DNA of 64,000 nt from Methylobacterium sp. E-066 (GCF_022829635.1 NZ_JAKSYO010000193.1:62001-126000), one strand, 5' to 3'. Positions 43,589-52,603 are shown, counted from the first letter of the stretch. The notes: a model not told the origin generated them from the sequence alone. Program-made: numbers and translations.

Positions 43589-45942
43589 GCGGAGCCGCCT
43601 ACGCGCTTCCTGGGCTCGAAGGCCCCGCCGAAATCCGGATCGACCGCTGGGGCTTGGCGCATATCCGCGCCGCCACCGCGCTCGACGCCTTCCGGGTTCA
43701 GGGCTTCAACGCCGCCCGGGACCGGCTGTGGCAGCTCGACCTCTGGCGCAAGCGCGGTCTCGGCCTGCTGGCGGCGGATTTCGGGCCGGGCTACCTCGCC
43801 CAGGACCGCGCCGCCCGGCTGTTCCTGTATCGCGGGGATATGGCGGCCGAGTGGGCCGCCTACGGGCCGCAGGATACGAAGGCCGTCGTCACGGCTTTCG
43901 TGAACGGGATCAACGCTTTCGTCGAATTGACCGAGACGCGGCCGGACTTGCGGCCGCCCGAATTCGCCCTGACGGAGACGCGCCCGGCCCGGTGGTTGCC
44001 CGAAGACGTGGTCCGGATCCGCAGCCACGGGCTGGTGCGCAACGTCCTGTCCGAGGTCGCCCGCGCCCGGGTGCTGGCCCGGGCCGAGACCCGCGAGGCC
44101 GGGCTTTCCACCGACGACCTGCGCAAGCGCATCAGCCCGCCGCACGATCCGGTGGTGCCGGACGGGCTCGACGCCGCCGAGTGGCCGGACGATCTCCTCG
44201 ACGATTTTCGCCTCGCCACCGCGCCGGTCGGCTTCACCCCCGAGCGGATGGCGGCCCGTCGCGACGAGGCTTGGGACTGGACCAAGGTCGATGCCCACGG
44301 CGCGGTCACGCGGGGGAAGCGCGCCGCCCCGAAGGAGCCGGTCGAGGGCTCGAACAACTGGGTTGTGGGACCCGCCCGCACCGAGACCGGCCGCCCGATC
44401 CTGGCGAGCGACCCGCACCGGATCTACCTGCAGCCGTCGCTGCGCTACGCCGTCCACCTCACCGCCCCGGGCCTCGACGTGATCGGGGCGGGCGAGCCGG
44501 CCCTGCCGGGCATCTCCATCGGCCATAACGGGCAGGCCGCCTTCAGCCTGACCATCGCGCCGATGGACCAGGAGGATCTTTTCGTCTGTGAGACCGACCC
44601 GGCCAATCCGGATCGCTATCGCTACGGCGACGGACGGCAGCCGATCGAGCGCGTCACCGAAACAATCCCGGTGCGCGGCGGGCCGGACGAAACCGTGGTG
44701 CTGGGCTTCACCCGGCACGGTCCGGTGATCCGCGAGACGGCTGGCCGTGCCTTCGCGCTGCGCACGGTCTGGTCCGAGCCGGGCGCTGCCGCCTATCTCG
44801 GCAGCCTCGCCTATCTCGGCGCCACGAGCCCGGAGGCGTTCGGGCAGGCCCTGCGCCACTGGTCGGCGCCTTCGGTCAACCAGCTCTATGCCGACGCGAC
44901 CGGGCGGATCGCGTGGTTCATGGCCGGCAAGGCGCCGGTCCGTCCGGCCCATGACGGGCTGCTGCCGGTGCCGGGCGACGGCCGCTACGACTGGGCCGGG
45001 TTCCACGATCCCGGCGCCCTGCCCCGCCGCATCGACCCGCCGGAGGGCTACCTCGCCACCGCCAACGAGATGAACCTGCCGCCGGATTTTCCCGCCGAGA
45101 CCCGCAAGGTCGGCTTCGAATGGGCTGAGCCCTGGCGCGCCCGGCGCATCCGCACGGTGCTCGACGGCCAGAACCGGCACAGCCTGGCGGACTCCCGGGC
45201 GCTCCAGGGCGACGACGTTTCCGAGCCGGCCCGGCGTCTCGCGGAACTCGTGCGAGCGCTGCCGGCGGTGGCGGATCCCGATGTCGCGGCGGCCCGCGCC
45301 CTACTGGCGCCCTTCGACGGGACGCTGCACGAGGCCTCCGCCGGGGCCGCCCTGATCGAGCTGTTCTGGGTCCGCCACCTGCGCCCAGCTTTGCTCGAGG
45401 CCCTGGTGCCGGATGCCCGGACCCGTCGCCTGCTGCCGCCCGGTGATACCCAGAGCCTGATCGAGCGGCTGGAAAGCCGCCTCGATCCGGCCGTGCGAAC
45501 AACCCTTCTGACCGAGACCTTGGGTGCCGCGTTCCGGGCGTGCTGCGCGCGGATGGGTCCGGATCCCGAAACCTGGTCTTGGGGCCGGTTGCACCACGCC
45601 CTGTTCGCCCATCCGCTCTCGAGCCTGCGGCCGGATTCGGGCTGGGATGTCGGCCCGCTCGCCGCCGGGGGCGCCGCGGCATCGGTCATGCACGCGGAGT
45701 ACCGGACCGACACGTTCCAACTGACCCACGGCGCCTCGTTCCGCATGGTCGTGGATGTGGGCGACTGGGATCGGTCGGTATTCATCAACGTGCCCGGCCA
45801 GTCGGGGGACCCGGGCAGCCCGCATTACGCCGACCTGGCCCCGATCTGGGGCCGCCGGGACCATGTGCCGATGCTCTACGGCCGCGCCGCCGTGGAGGCG
45901 GCCACCGAGACGATCATCACGCTGAGCCCGGCCTCCGACTGA
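43585..45942 (+). CDS. Penicillin acylase family Ntn hydrolase, apparently cytoplasmic
   Basis: 785 residues from GTG 43585. The family begins with GPAEIRIDRWGLAHIRAATA and FRVQGFNAARDRLWQLDLW. The autoprocessing site is EPVEGSNNWVVGPA: Gly255-Ser256, with Ser256 the expected N-terminal nucleophile of the mature beta chain, preceded by a Lys/Pro-rich linker. Later GISIGHNGQAAFSLT and GYLATANEMN fit the fold. Relatives hydrolyse penicillin G, cephalosporins, acyl-homoserine lactones or other N-acyl amides. No signal peptide is evident, unlike typical periplasmic penicillin G acylase. Overlapping starts tie it to the ThDP enzyme. Confidence 0.9.
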   Translation: MSGAAYALPGLEGPAEIRIDRWGLAHIRAATALDAFRVQGFNAARDRLWQLDLWRKRGLGLLAADFGPGYLAQDRAARLFLYRGDMAAEWAAYGPQDTKAVVTAFVNGINAFVELTETRPDLRPPEFALTETRPARWLPEDVVRIRSHGLVRNVLSEVARARVLARAETREAGLSTDDLRKRISPPHDPVVPDGLDAAEWPDDLLDDFRLATAPVGFTPERMAARRDEAWDWTKVDAHGAVTRGKRAAPKEPVEGSNNWVVGPARTETGRPILASDPHRIYLQPSLRYAVHLTAPGLDVIGAGEPALPGISIGHNGQAAFSLTIAPMDQEDLFVCETDPANPDRYRYGDGRQPIERVTETIPVRGGPDETVVLGFTRHGPVIRETAGRAFALRTVWSEPGAAAYLGSLAYLGATSPEAFGQALRHWSAPSVNQLYADATGRIAWFMAGKAPVRPAHDGLLPVPGDGRYDWAGFHDPGALPRRIDPPEGYLATANEMNLPPDFPAETRKVGFEWAEPWRARRIRTVLDGQNRHSLADSRALQGDDVSEPARRLAELVRALPAVADPDVAAARALLAPFDGTLHEASAGAALIELFWVRHLRPALLEALVPDARTRRLLPPGDTQSLIERLESRLDPAVRTTLLTETLGAAFRACCARMGPDPETWSWGRLHHALFAHPLSSLRPDSGWDVGPLAAGGAAASVMHAEYRTDTFQLTHGASFRMVVDVGDWDRSVFINVPGQSGDPGSPHYADLAPIWGRRDHVPMLYGRAAVEAATETIITLSPASD

Positions 45943-45976
45943 CCGGCGGCCGGCCGAAGACGGGGACCAAAAGACC

Positions 45977-47446
45977 TTGAAGATTTTCATCGCCGGATTG
46001 GCCACCGAGACCAACACCTTCGCGCCCCTACCCACCGGCCGCGCGGCCTTTCTGGCCGACTATGCCCGCCGGGACGGCAGCCAAAATCCGCCTCGCCTCA
46101 GCAACATCGCCCTCAAGGCTTGGCGCGAGCAGGCCGAGGCGGAGGGGCACACGGTTGTCGAGAGCCTCTCGACCTTCGCGCAGCCGGGCGGCATCACCCT
46201 GCGGGCGGTCTACGAGGAGCTGCGCGACGCACTGCTCGACGATCTCCGGGCGGCCATGCCGGTCGACGCGGTGCTGCTGTTCATGCACGGCGCCATGGTC
46301 GCCGAGGGCTATGACGATTGCGAGGGCGACACCCTGGAGCGGGTCCGCGAAATCGTCGGGCCGGACGCCACGATCGGCGTCGAGCTCGACCTGCATTGCC
46401 ACCTCACCGAGGCGATGCGGCAGAGCGCCGACGTGATCGTGATCTACAAGGAATATCCCCACACCGACATCGTCGACCGCGCCCGCGACCTTTATCCCCT
46501 CGTGGTGCGGACAGTCTCGAAAGAGATCCGGCCGGTGATGGCCTATGCCGATTGCCGGATGATCAACATGTGGCGCACCACCCGCGAGCCGGTCTCAAGC
46601 TTCGTGCGCCGGATGGAGGCGCTGGAGGGCCGGGACGGCATCCTGTCGGTCTCGTTCGGGCACGGCTTCCCCTGGGGCGACGTGCCGGATGTCGGCGCCA
46701 GGATGCTGGTCGTCGCCGACGGCGATGCCGCCAAGGCGCAGGCGCTCGCGGACGAACTCGCTGGCGCGGTCTGGGCGATGCGCGAGGAGGCGGCGAGCCG
46801 CTGCGACAGCATCGATGCCGCCCTCGACGCGGCTCTGGCCTCCGGCGACCCGCGCCCGATGGTGCTGGCCGATTTCGCCGACAATGCCGGGGCCGGCGCA
46901 CCCTCCGACAACACCGCGATCCTGGCGCGTCTCGCCGAGCGCGGCATCACGGATGTGGCGCTCGGGCTGATCTGGGATCCCGGGGCGGTCGGCATCTGCC
47001 ATGAGGCCGGGCTCGGCGCGCGTTTCGTGCTGCGCATCGGCGGCAAGTGCGGCATCACCTCGGGCGATCCCGTGGACCTGCGCGTCACCGTGCGGGGCCT
47101 CTCCGAGGATCATAGCCAGGGCGGTCTCAGCGGCGGCCGGGCCCGTCTCGGACCCGCCGCCTGGGTCGAGGCCGACGGGATCCACGTGGTCCTGACGCAT
47201 ATCCGCCAGCAGGCCTTTGCGCCCGACGCCTTCACGGGGCTCGGGCTGACCCTCGACGACAAGCGGATCGTGGTTGTGAAGTCGATGCAGCATTTCTACG
47301 CCGCCTTCGCGCCGATCGCGAGCGAGGTCCGCTACGTGGCGGCGCCGGGCGCTGTCCCGCCGGATTACGGCGCGATCCCCTACACCAAGCGCTCGGGCCG
47401 CTACTGGCCCAAGGTCGCCGATCCCTTCGCCGAGAGCGCCCGATGA
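45977..47446 (+). CDS. M81 family metallopeptidase (MlrC-like)
   Basis: 489 residues beginning at TTG 45977 (KIFIAGLATETNTFAPLPTG follows); no better start is in frame nearby. The family hallmarks are the N-terminal ATETNTF metal region, VDAVLLFMHGAMVAEGYDD near 95-113 and VELDLHCHLTEAM near 135-147 with metal-binding residues. MlrC hydrolyses the linear tetrapeptide intermediate of microcystin breakdown; most homologues have unknown substrates. It is 34 bp after the acylase gene and its stop overlaps the M20 peptidase start, so it sits in the centre of a peptidase operon. Confidence 0.9.
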   Translation: MKIFIAGLATETNTFAPLPTGRAAFLADYARRDGSQNPPRLSNIALKAWREQAEAEGHTVVESLSTFAQPGGITLRAVYEELRDALLDDLRAAMPVDAVLLFMHGAMVAEGYDDCEGDTLERVREIVGPDATIGVELDLHCHLTEAMRQSADVIVIYKEYPHTDIVDRARDLYPLVVRTVSKEIRPVMAYADCRMINMWRTTREPVSSFVRRMEALEGRDGILSVSFGHGFPWGDVPDVGARMLVVADGDAAKAQALADELAGAVWAMREEAASRCDSIDAALDAALASGDPRPMVLADFADNAGAGAPSDNTAILARLAERGITDVALGLIWDPGAVGICHEAGLGARFVLRIGGKCGITSGDPVDLRVTVRGLSEDHSQGGLSGGRARLGPAAWVEADGIHVVLTHIRQQAFAPDAFTGLGLTLDDKRIVVVKSMQHFYAAFAPIASEVRYVAAPGAVPPDYGAIPYTKRSGRYWPKVADPFAESAR

Positions 47447-48585
47447 TCCCGGACCTGCATGTCGACGCCGCTTCCATCCTGGCGACGCTCCGTCCCTGGG
47501 TGGAGTGCGAGAGCCCGACTCACGATGCCGCCGCGGTCAACCGCATGATGGGCCTGGCCGCCCGCGACCTCGCCGTCGCCGGGGCCGCGGTCGAGACCAT
47601 CCCCGGGCGGATGGGCCTGAGCGATTGCGTCCGCGCGCGCTTTCCGCACCGGCACCGCGATCGGCCCGGCATCCTCGTGCTCGGGCATCTCGACACCGTG
47701 CATCCGGTCGGCACCCTGGCGAGCCTGCCCTGGCGGATCGCGGGCGACCGCGCCTACGGGCCGGGCATCCTCGACATGAAGGGCGGCAACGTCATCGCTC
47801 TCGCGGCGATCCGCGCCCTGGTGGCCTCCGGGATCGAGACGCCGCTGCCGGTGACCTTCCTGTTCACCGGCGACGAGGAGGTCGGAAGCCCCTCGACCCG
47901 GGACCTGATCGAGGCCGAGGCCGCCCGCCACGCCTTCGTGCTGGTCCCCGAGCCCGGCCAGGCCGACAACGGCGTCGTCACCGGCCGCTACGCCATCGCG
48001 CGCTTCGACCTGGAGGCCGTGGGCCGCCCGAGCCATGCCGGCGCCTCGCCCCATGAAGGCCGCTCGGCGATCCGTGCCATGGCGCGCATGATCCTGGCGA
48101 TCGACGGCATGTCAGATGCGGATTGCACCTTCTCCACCGGGATCGTCTCCGGCGGGCAATGGGTCAATTGCGTCCCGACCCTGTGCCGCGGCCAGGCCCT
48201 GAGCATGGCCAAGCGCCAGGCCGACCTCGACCGCGGCGTCGAGCGGATGCTGGCCCTGTCAGGCGAGCAGGACGGCGTCCGCTTCTCCGTGAACCGCGGC
48301 GTCACCCGGCCGGTCTGGGAGCCCGATGCCGGCTGCATGGCCCTCTACGACCAGGCGCGGCGCTTGAGCGAGGCGCTCGGCCAGCCCCTGTCCCACCGCA
48401 GCGCCGGCGGCGGTTCGGACGGCAACTTCACGGGTGCCAACGGCATCCCGACCCTCGACGGCCTCGGGCCGCTGGGCCAGGGCTTCCACACCCTCGACGA
48501 GCACGTGCTGATCGAGACGCTGCCCCAGCGGGCGCGGCTGTTCGCGGCTCTGCTCGCCAATCTCGGCGCTGCGGGCCGATCGTGA
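47443..48585 (+). CDS. M20 family metallopeptidase (carboxypeptidase G2-like)
   Basis: 380 residues. Di-zinc site segments: ILVLGHLDTVHPVG (about 77-90), YGPGILDMKGGNVIAL (about 106-121) and FTGDEEVGSPSTRDL (about 145-159). The dimerisation lid has GRPSHAGASPHEGRSAI and the terminal HRSAGGGSDGNF segment has a metal-binding histidine analogue nearby. Members remove C-terminal amino acids or cleave N-acyl amino acids, as in glutamate carboxypeptidase G2. It overlaps its upstream (ATGA) and downstream (GTGA) neighbours and is presumably the exopeptidase partner of the MlrC-like enzyme. Confidence 0.9.
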   Translation: MIPDLHVDAASILATLRPWVECESPTHDAAAVNRMMGLAARDLAVAGAAVETIPGRMGLSDCVRARFPHRHRDRPGILVLGHLDTVHPVGTLASLPWRIAGDRAYGPGILDMKGGNVIALAAIRALVASGIETPLPVTFLFTGDEEVGSPSTRDLIEAEAARHAFVLVPEPGQADNGVVTGRYAIARFDLEAVGRPSHAGASPHEGRSAIRAMARMILAIDGMSDADCTFSTGIVSGGQWVNCVPTLCRGQALSMAKRQADLDRGVERMLALSGEQDGVRFSVNRGVTRPVWEPDAGCMALYDQARRLSEALGQPLSHRSAGGGSDGNFTGANGIPTLDGLGPLGQGFHTLDEHVLIETLPQRARLFAALLANLGAAGRS

Positions 48586-49502
48586 GCCCGGACCCCGTGA
48601 CGGTCGCGGTCGCCGGCGCCACCGGCGATCTCGGCCTGCGGATCGTGCGGGCACTCCGGCGCGAGGGCGCGGCGGTCACCGCCCTCGTCCGGCCCGGGAC
48701 AGATCGCGCCCGGGTCGCGCCGCTCGCGGCTTTGGGCGCGCGCGTCGTCGAGGCCGGCCCGGGCCGGCCCGGAAGCTGGCAATCCGCCTGCGCGGGCGCG
48801 GCCTGCGTGGTCTCGGCCTTCAACGGCTTGAGCGGGACGGTGATCGACGCGCAGACCGCCCTGCTGGAGGGCGCCGTCCGGGCCGGCGTGCCGCGCTTCA
48901 TCCCGTCGGATTTCTCGATCGACTATGCCAAGACCGCGCCCGGCGGGAATCGCAACCTCGACCTGCGCCGCGCCTTCCGGGACCGTCTCGACGCCGCCTC
49001 GATCCAGGCCACCTCGGTGCTCAACGGCGCCTTCATGGAACTGCTCGACGGGCAGGCGCCGCTGATCCTCAACCGCCCGCGCCTTGTGCTCCATTGGGGC
49101 AGCGCCGACCAGATCCTCGACTTCACCACCAAGGACGATACCGCCGCCTTCACGGCCCGGGCCGCCCTGGATCCCGGGACGCCGCGCTGGCTGCGCATCG
49201 CCGGCGACAGCCTCAGCGCTCGCGACTTGGCCCATGCGGCGAGTGCCGCGCGAGGCACGCGCTACCGGCCTCTACGCGCCGGCAGCCTCGGCTCTCTGGG
49301 TTTGATGATCCGCGTCGCCCGCACCCTCGCGCCGGGGCGAGGCGCGGTGTTTCCGCCCTGGCAGGGCATGCAGTACCTGCGCGACATGTTCGAGGGCCGC
49401 GCTCGGCTGACGCCCCTCGACAATGACCGCTACCCGGATCTGCCCTGGACCCGGGTCCGGACCTTCTTGGCGGAGACCGCCGAGCCGCGCGGTGGAGCGT
49501 GA
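48582..49502 (+). CDS. NmrA-like NAD(P)-binding protein
   Basis: 306 residues from GTG 48582. The Rossmann motif VAVAGATGDLGLRIVRALRR is followed by VVSAFNGLSGTVIDAQTALL and FIPSDFSIDYAKTAPGG, the layout of NmrA/isoflavone-reductase-like atypical SDRs. Such proteins either reduce a substrate or sense NAD(P) redox state. As the last gene of the operon starting at 42020 it could process the product of the hydrolases or act as a sensor; I cannot decide. The convergent small membrane protein gene ends 2 bp away. Confidence 0.85.
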   Translation: MSPDPVTVAVAGATGDLGLRIVRALRREGAAVTALVRPGTDRARVAPLAALGARVVEAGPGRPGSWQSACAGAACVVSAFNGLSGTVIDAQTALLEGAVRAGVPRFIPSDFSIDYAKTAPGGNRNLDLRRAFRDRLDAASIQATSVLNGAFMELLDGQAPLILNRPRLVLHWGSADQILDFTTKDDTAAFTARAALDPGTPRWLRIAGDSLSARDLAHAASAARGTRYRPLRAGSLGSLGLMIRVARTLAPGRGAVFPPWQGMQYLRDMFEGRARLTPLDNDRYPDLPWTRVRTFLAETAEPRGGA

Positions 49503-49504
49503 GA

Positions 49505-49669
49505 TCAGGCGCGGCCCCAGCCGAGGGCTGCCACCGCCAGGGCGCCGACCATACCCCCGATCGTGCCGCCGCCGAAGAACCCGGCCAGGGCCAGCATCGG
49601 GCCCGAGGACGCGGTCAGGGTACAGACCAGGGCGCTTCCGACGCAGCCTGCGGTGGCGATCACGGACAT
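49505..49669 (-). CDS. Small Gly-rich hydrophobic membrane protein
   Basis: 54 residues, entirely hydrophobic apart from the last few: MSVIATAGCVGSALVCTLTA, then SSGPMLALAGFFGGGTIGGM and a second helix ending ALGWGRA. GAGG lies 5 nt before the ATG, a good ribosome site. Two helices with glycine-rich packing are likely. Its family is unknown to me. It converges on the NmrA-like gene with 2 bp between stops, and a perfect 15-bp palindrome (49681-49695) stands 11 bp before its start. Confidence 0.55.
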   Translation of the reverse strand: MSVIATAGCVGSALVCTLTASSGPMLALAGFFGGGTIGGMVGALAVAALGWGRA

Positions 49670-49680
49670 TGGTGCCTCAC

Positions 49681-49695
49681 ACAACTGTCAGTTGT
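49681..49695. promoter_or_regulatory. Perfect 15-bp palindrome, probable operator
   Basis: ACAACTG-T-CAGTTGT is a perfect 7+1+7 palindrome in an AT-rich patch that contrasts with its surroundings. It lies in the 75-bp space between the small membrane protein gene and the amidase gene, immediately upstream of the former's ribosome site and 50 bp downstream of the latter's stop. Such symmetry suggests binding by a dimeric repressor (TetR, GntR or MarR-like); no regulator gene lies in the island itself. Confidence 0.45.
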
Positions 49696-49744
49696 ATAAG
49701 CGAGGCCGTTGCAATCCGGTTCCCGGGCTGCGGGTGGGATTGGG

Positions 49745-51139
49745 TCAGACTGGATCGATCGGCATCTCCGGCACGCCGGACGCCTCGATCGCCGCGCCCG
49801 CCGCGAGGCACAGGTCCTCCCGGTATCGGGCGGCGACGAGCTGCACACCGACAGGGGTGCGTCCGACGAGGCCGGTGGTGACGGTGAGCGCCGGGACGCC
49901 GAGCGGCGCTAGGCCGACCTGCAGCAGATTCGCCTCGAAGGCCCGCTCGATTCCCGTCTCGCCGGTCCGGTCGAGCCCGTCGGGGAACGGCAGTTCGGCC
50001 GAGACCGGCACCAGCAGCACCGGATGCTCGGTCAGGAACAGCGACCATTCGCGAGCCAAAGTCGCCCGCCGGATCAGCGCCTTTGCGATGGCGTCGGGCG
50101 GCATCGCTTCCGCCGGCTCGCGGAAATACTCCAGCAGGTCGATGGCCGCCGGGTCGCCCTCGCGCTCGGCCGCGGCCCGGGTCGCTTCGTAGCCGTCGCC
50201 CAGCCAGAGCTGGAGCTGCAGGGCGCTCGCCTCGCGGATCGGCGGCGTGTCGGCGATCTCCGCGACCGCCCAGCCCGCCTCGGTCAGCCGCCGCGCCGCC
50301 TCACGCAACGCAGCCTCGACCTCCGGCACCACCGCGAGACCCCCGGGCCGCACGCACAGAGCCGCCCGGCGCGGCACCGCCGGGCCTTCCAGCGGCGCCG
50401 GAACCCACCACGGGTCGCGCGGGTCGGCGGCCGCCAACGCGTGGAGGCCGAGACGCAGATCGGCGATGCTGCGCGCCAGCGGCCCCGAGACCGCCATGAG
50501 CTGCGGCCCGATCCCGCGCTCGGGCGACGACGCGTTCCAGGCCGGGATCCGGCCGAGGCTCGGGCGCAAGCCATGCACGCCGCAGGCATAGGCCGGATAG
50601 CGCACCGAGCCGGCGATGTCGGTCCCATGGGCGATCGCCCCGATCCCGGCCGCCACCGCGGCGCCGGCCCCGCCGGACGAGCCCCCGGGGGTCAGCGCCG
50701 GATCGCGCGGGTTCTTGGTCTCCCCATGCAGCTGGTTGGTGGTGAACCAGCGCAGCGAGAAGGCGGGGGTGTTGGTCCGGCCGAGCAGCACTGCCCCGGC
50801 CCGCCGGAAATTGGCCACCACGGGATTGTCGTCGGACGCCACGAGGTCGCGTTGGATGCGCAGCCCGTTCGTGGTCGCGAAGCCGCGCTGGTCGACATTC
50901 ACCTTGATCGTCACCGGCACGCCCGCCAGCGGCCCGAGGGCATCGCCCCGGGCGCGGGCGGCGTCGACCGCGTCGGCCTGCGCCAGCACCTCCTCCGGGC
51001 GATGCGCGACCACGGCGTTGATCCGGTCGTTGACCGCATCGAGCCGTCCGAGGGCCGCATGAGCGACCTCCCGGGCCGACACCTGACCGGTGCGGATCAA
51101 ATTCGCGAGATCGGTCGCGGTCAGACGCCAAAGCTGCAT
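49745..51139 (-). CDS. Amidase-signature family amidohydrolase (second copy)
   Basis: 464 residues from ATG 51139 (MQLWRLTATDLANLIRTGQV). The catalytic set is Lys79 in VPVTIKVNVDQRG, the GGSSGG loop at 152-157 and Ser178 in HGTDIAGSVRYPA. It is only distantly similar to the amidase at 38837 (different spacing and C-terminal half), so it is not a recent duplicate. Substrate unknown. It closes the nitrile/amide/peptide region on its right side. The 320-bp interval 51140-51459 beyond it holds no gene I can support and should contain its promoter. Confidence 0.9.
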   Translation of the reverse strand: MQLWRLTATDLANLIRTGQVSAREVAHAALGRLDAVNDRINAVVAHRPEEVLAQADAVDAARARGDALGPLAGVPVTIKVNVDQRGFATTNGLRIQRDLVASDDNPVVANFRRAGAVLLGRTNTPAFSLRWFTTNQLHGETKNPRDPALTPGGSSGGAGAAVAAGIGAIAHGTDIAGSVRYPAYACGVHGLRPSLGRIPAWNASSPERGIGPQLMAVSGPLARSIADLRLGLHALAAADPRDPWWVPAPLEGPAVPRRAALCVRPGGLAVVPEVEAALREAARRLTEAGWAVAEIADTPPIREASALQLQLWLGDGYEATRAAAEREGDPAAIDLLEYFREPAEAMPPDAIAKALIRRATLAREWSLFLTEHPVLLVPVSAELPFPDGLDRTGETGIERAFEANLLQVGLAPLGVPALTVTTGLVGRTPVGVQLVAARYREDLCLAAGAAIEASGVPEMPIDPV

Positions 51140-51459
51140 CACAGGTCCCTTCGCCGAGCCCCGCGGGGCCGAGATTCGCTCCGGATCCGTGCCGCGCGGC
51201 AGCCCGCCACGGTCCGTCGCGGCCTTATTCTTTATGCAAGTGCCCGGCCGCTTTTTTGAGCACAAGACGATTGCGAACGGCGGCAACGGCTTGCCGCATT
51301 GCAGCAGAGGGACCTAAGCATTTCGCCGTAGTCGGCCCTTGCCAGACACAGAGTGATTGATAACCTCTTCACGGTTCGGGCGTTCGACCGGCCAGATCAA
51401 CAAAAAGGATCGCTCTCCTCCGACGAAGACAGGCAACCTCCAGAACAAGGCAGGCTTCC
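51140..51459. other. Gene-free interval between amidase and small protein genes
   Basis: About 320 bp with no supported gene. It contains an AT-richer patch (TTATTCTTTATGCAAG near 51229-51244) that could hold the amidase promoter and a small GGCAA/TTGCC hairpin near 51280-51300. Nothing here matches the repeat families A to E. Confidence 0.3.
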
Positions 51460-51621
51460 ATGGCAGAGATGATTCGCGTCAAGCCGACTCACGACGGCAC
51501 CTATACAGTTTATCGCGGGACTCTCGCGTTGATCAGCGGCCTGACTCGCCTGCAGGCCGAGCGCTTCGAAGCCAGCATCAGCCAGCAGCAACGGACCGAA
51601 CTCGCCTCCGCGAGCCTTTGA
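51460..51621 (+). CDS. Small hypothetical protein, 53 residues
   Basis: Begins MAEMIRVKPTHDGTYTVYRG and ends ERTELASASL-like polar sequence after an RLQAERFEASISQQQ helix. AGG lies 5 nt before the ATG. The balanced amino acid composition, with Tyr, Thr, Ile and few Ala/Arg runs, differs from the Ala/Arg-rich spurious frames common in this DNA, which argues for a real gene. No family recognised. It converges on the metallophosphoesterase gene. Confidence 0.45.
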   Translation: MAEMIRVKPTHDGTYTVYRGTLALISGLTRLQAERFEASISQQQRTELASASL

Positions 51622-51694
51622 AGGTCGGCTCCGAGGCCGGCCCCCGGATGGGCGCGGTCGGCCTCGGAACAGACGAAACCGCGCGCCGCTCCCT

Positions 51695-52603
51695 TCAGTC
51701 GAGGGCGATTGGTCCGAGGTCGGAGACGCTTCCGGCCGTATCGAGACCGCGCCGCCGCGCGCTGACAGCGTAGCCGTCTCCCGACCGGGCGATCTCGTAC
51801 AGCAGGTAGGAGGCCCGGCGCGCCGCCATCCCGCCATGCCCGTCCGGCCGCGCCGAGGCCGAGGGCGCGCCGATCACCGGTACCGAGCGACCGTCCGGTC
51901 CCGGCACCAGGGCGCTGGTGGTGGTGTGGTTGTGGCCGTGCAGGATCAGGTCGGCGCCGGCCCGGGCGATCATCGCCGTGAAGGCCGCGGCGTCCTTGAG
52001 TTCCCGCCCCGCCGAGGCGCCCCCCGGCTGGGGCGGATGGTGGATCATCACCACCCGGAACGGCTTGCCCGGCTCGGTGGCCAGCGCGCGCAACAGGGCC
52101 TCGGCGGCGGCGAGTTGCGGCGGTCCGAGGCGCCCGGTCGCCACGAACGGCTTGGTCGGGATCGCGCTCGAAAGGCCGATCAGAGCCACGGGGCCGCGCC
52201 GGCGCAGATAGGGAAAGCGGCCGGACGAGCCCGAATCGTCGCTCGTATAGCCCCGGCAGGTCGCCAGCAGGCCCTCCAGCGAGCCGCGGACATAGGCGTC
52301 GTGATTGCCCGGCACGAAGCTCACCGTCTCGGGCGAGCCCAGAGCCTCCAGGAAGGTGCGCGCGGTCTCCCACTCGCTCGGCAGGCCGATGTTGCACAGG
52401 TCGCCCGTGCAGGCGACGTGTGCGGCGCCCTGCTTCTTCAGGTCCGCCACCAGGGTTTCGAGCACGGTCATGTCGTGGCTGCGCGAGCGGCCGCGCCGCC
52501 AGTTGGCGTAGCCGGTGGCGCGCTTGCCGATGAGCTGGTGCAGGCGCACGCGGCCCAGCGGGCCGACATGCGGGTCGCTCAGATGGGCGAGGCGGAAGGT
52601 CAA
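51695..52603 (-). CDS. Calcineurin-like metallophosphoesterase
   Basis: 302 residues with the complete di-metal motif set: LAHLSDPHVG at the start (DxH), ACTGDLCNIG (GDxx), VPGNHDAYVRG (GNHD), VVMIHHPPQP and LILHGHNHTTTS (GHxH). The layout is that of the 3',5'-cyclic nucleotide phosphodiesterase or generic phosphohydrolase branch. No signal peptide, so cytoplasmic. It is followed after 65 bp by nothing on its own strand except the small-gene region; the VIT gene lies upstream on the same strand and may be cotranscribed. Confidence 0.88.
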   Translation of the reverse strand: MTFRLAHLSDPHVGPLGRVRLHQLIGKRATGYANWRRGRSRSHDMTVLETLVADLKKQGAAHVACTGDLCNIGLPSEWETARTFLEALGSPETVSFVPGNHDAYVRGSLEGLLATCRGYTSDDSGSSGRFPYLRRRGPVALIGLSSAIPTKPFVATGRLGPPQLAAAEALLRALATEPGKPFRVVMIHHPPQPGGASAGRELKDAAAFTAMIARAGADLILHGHNHTTTSALVPGPDGRSVPVIGAPSASARPDGHGGMAARRASYLLYEIARSGDGYAVSARRRGLDTAGSVSDLGPIALD

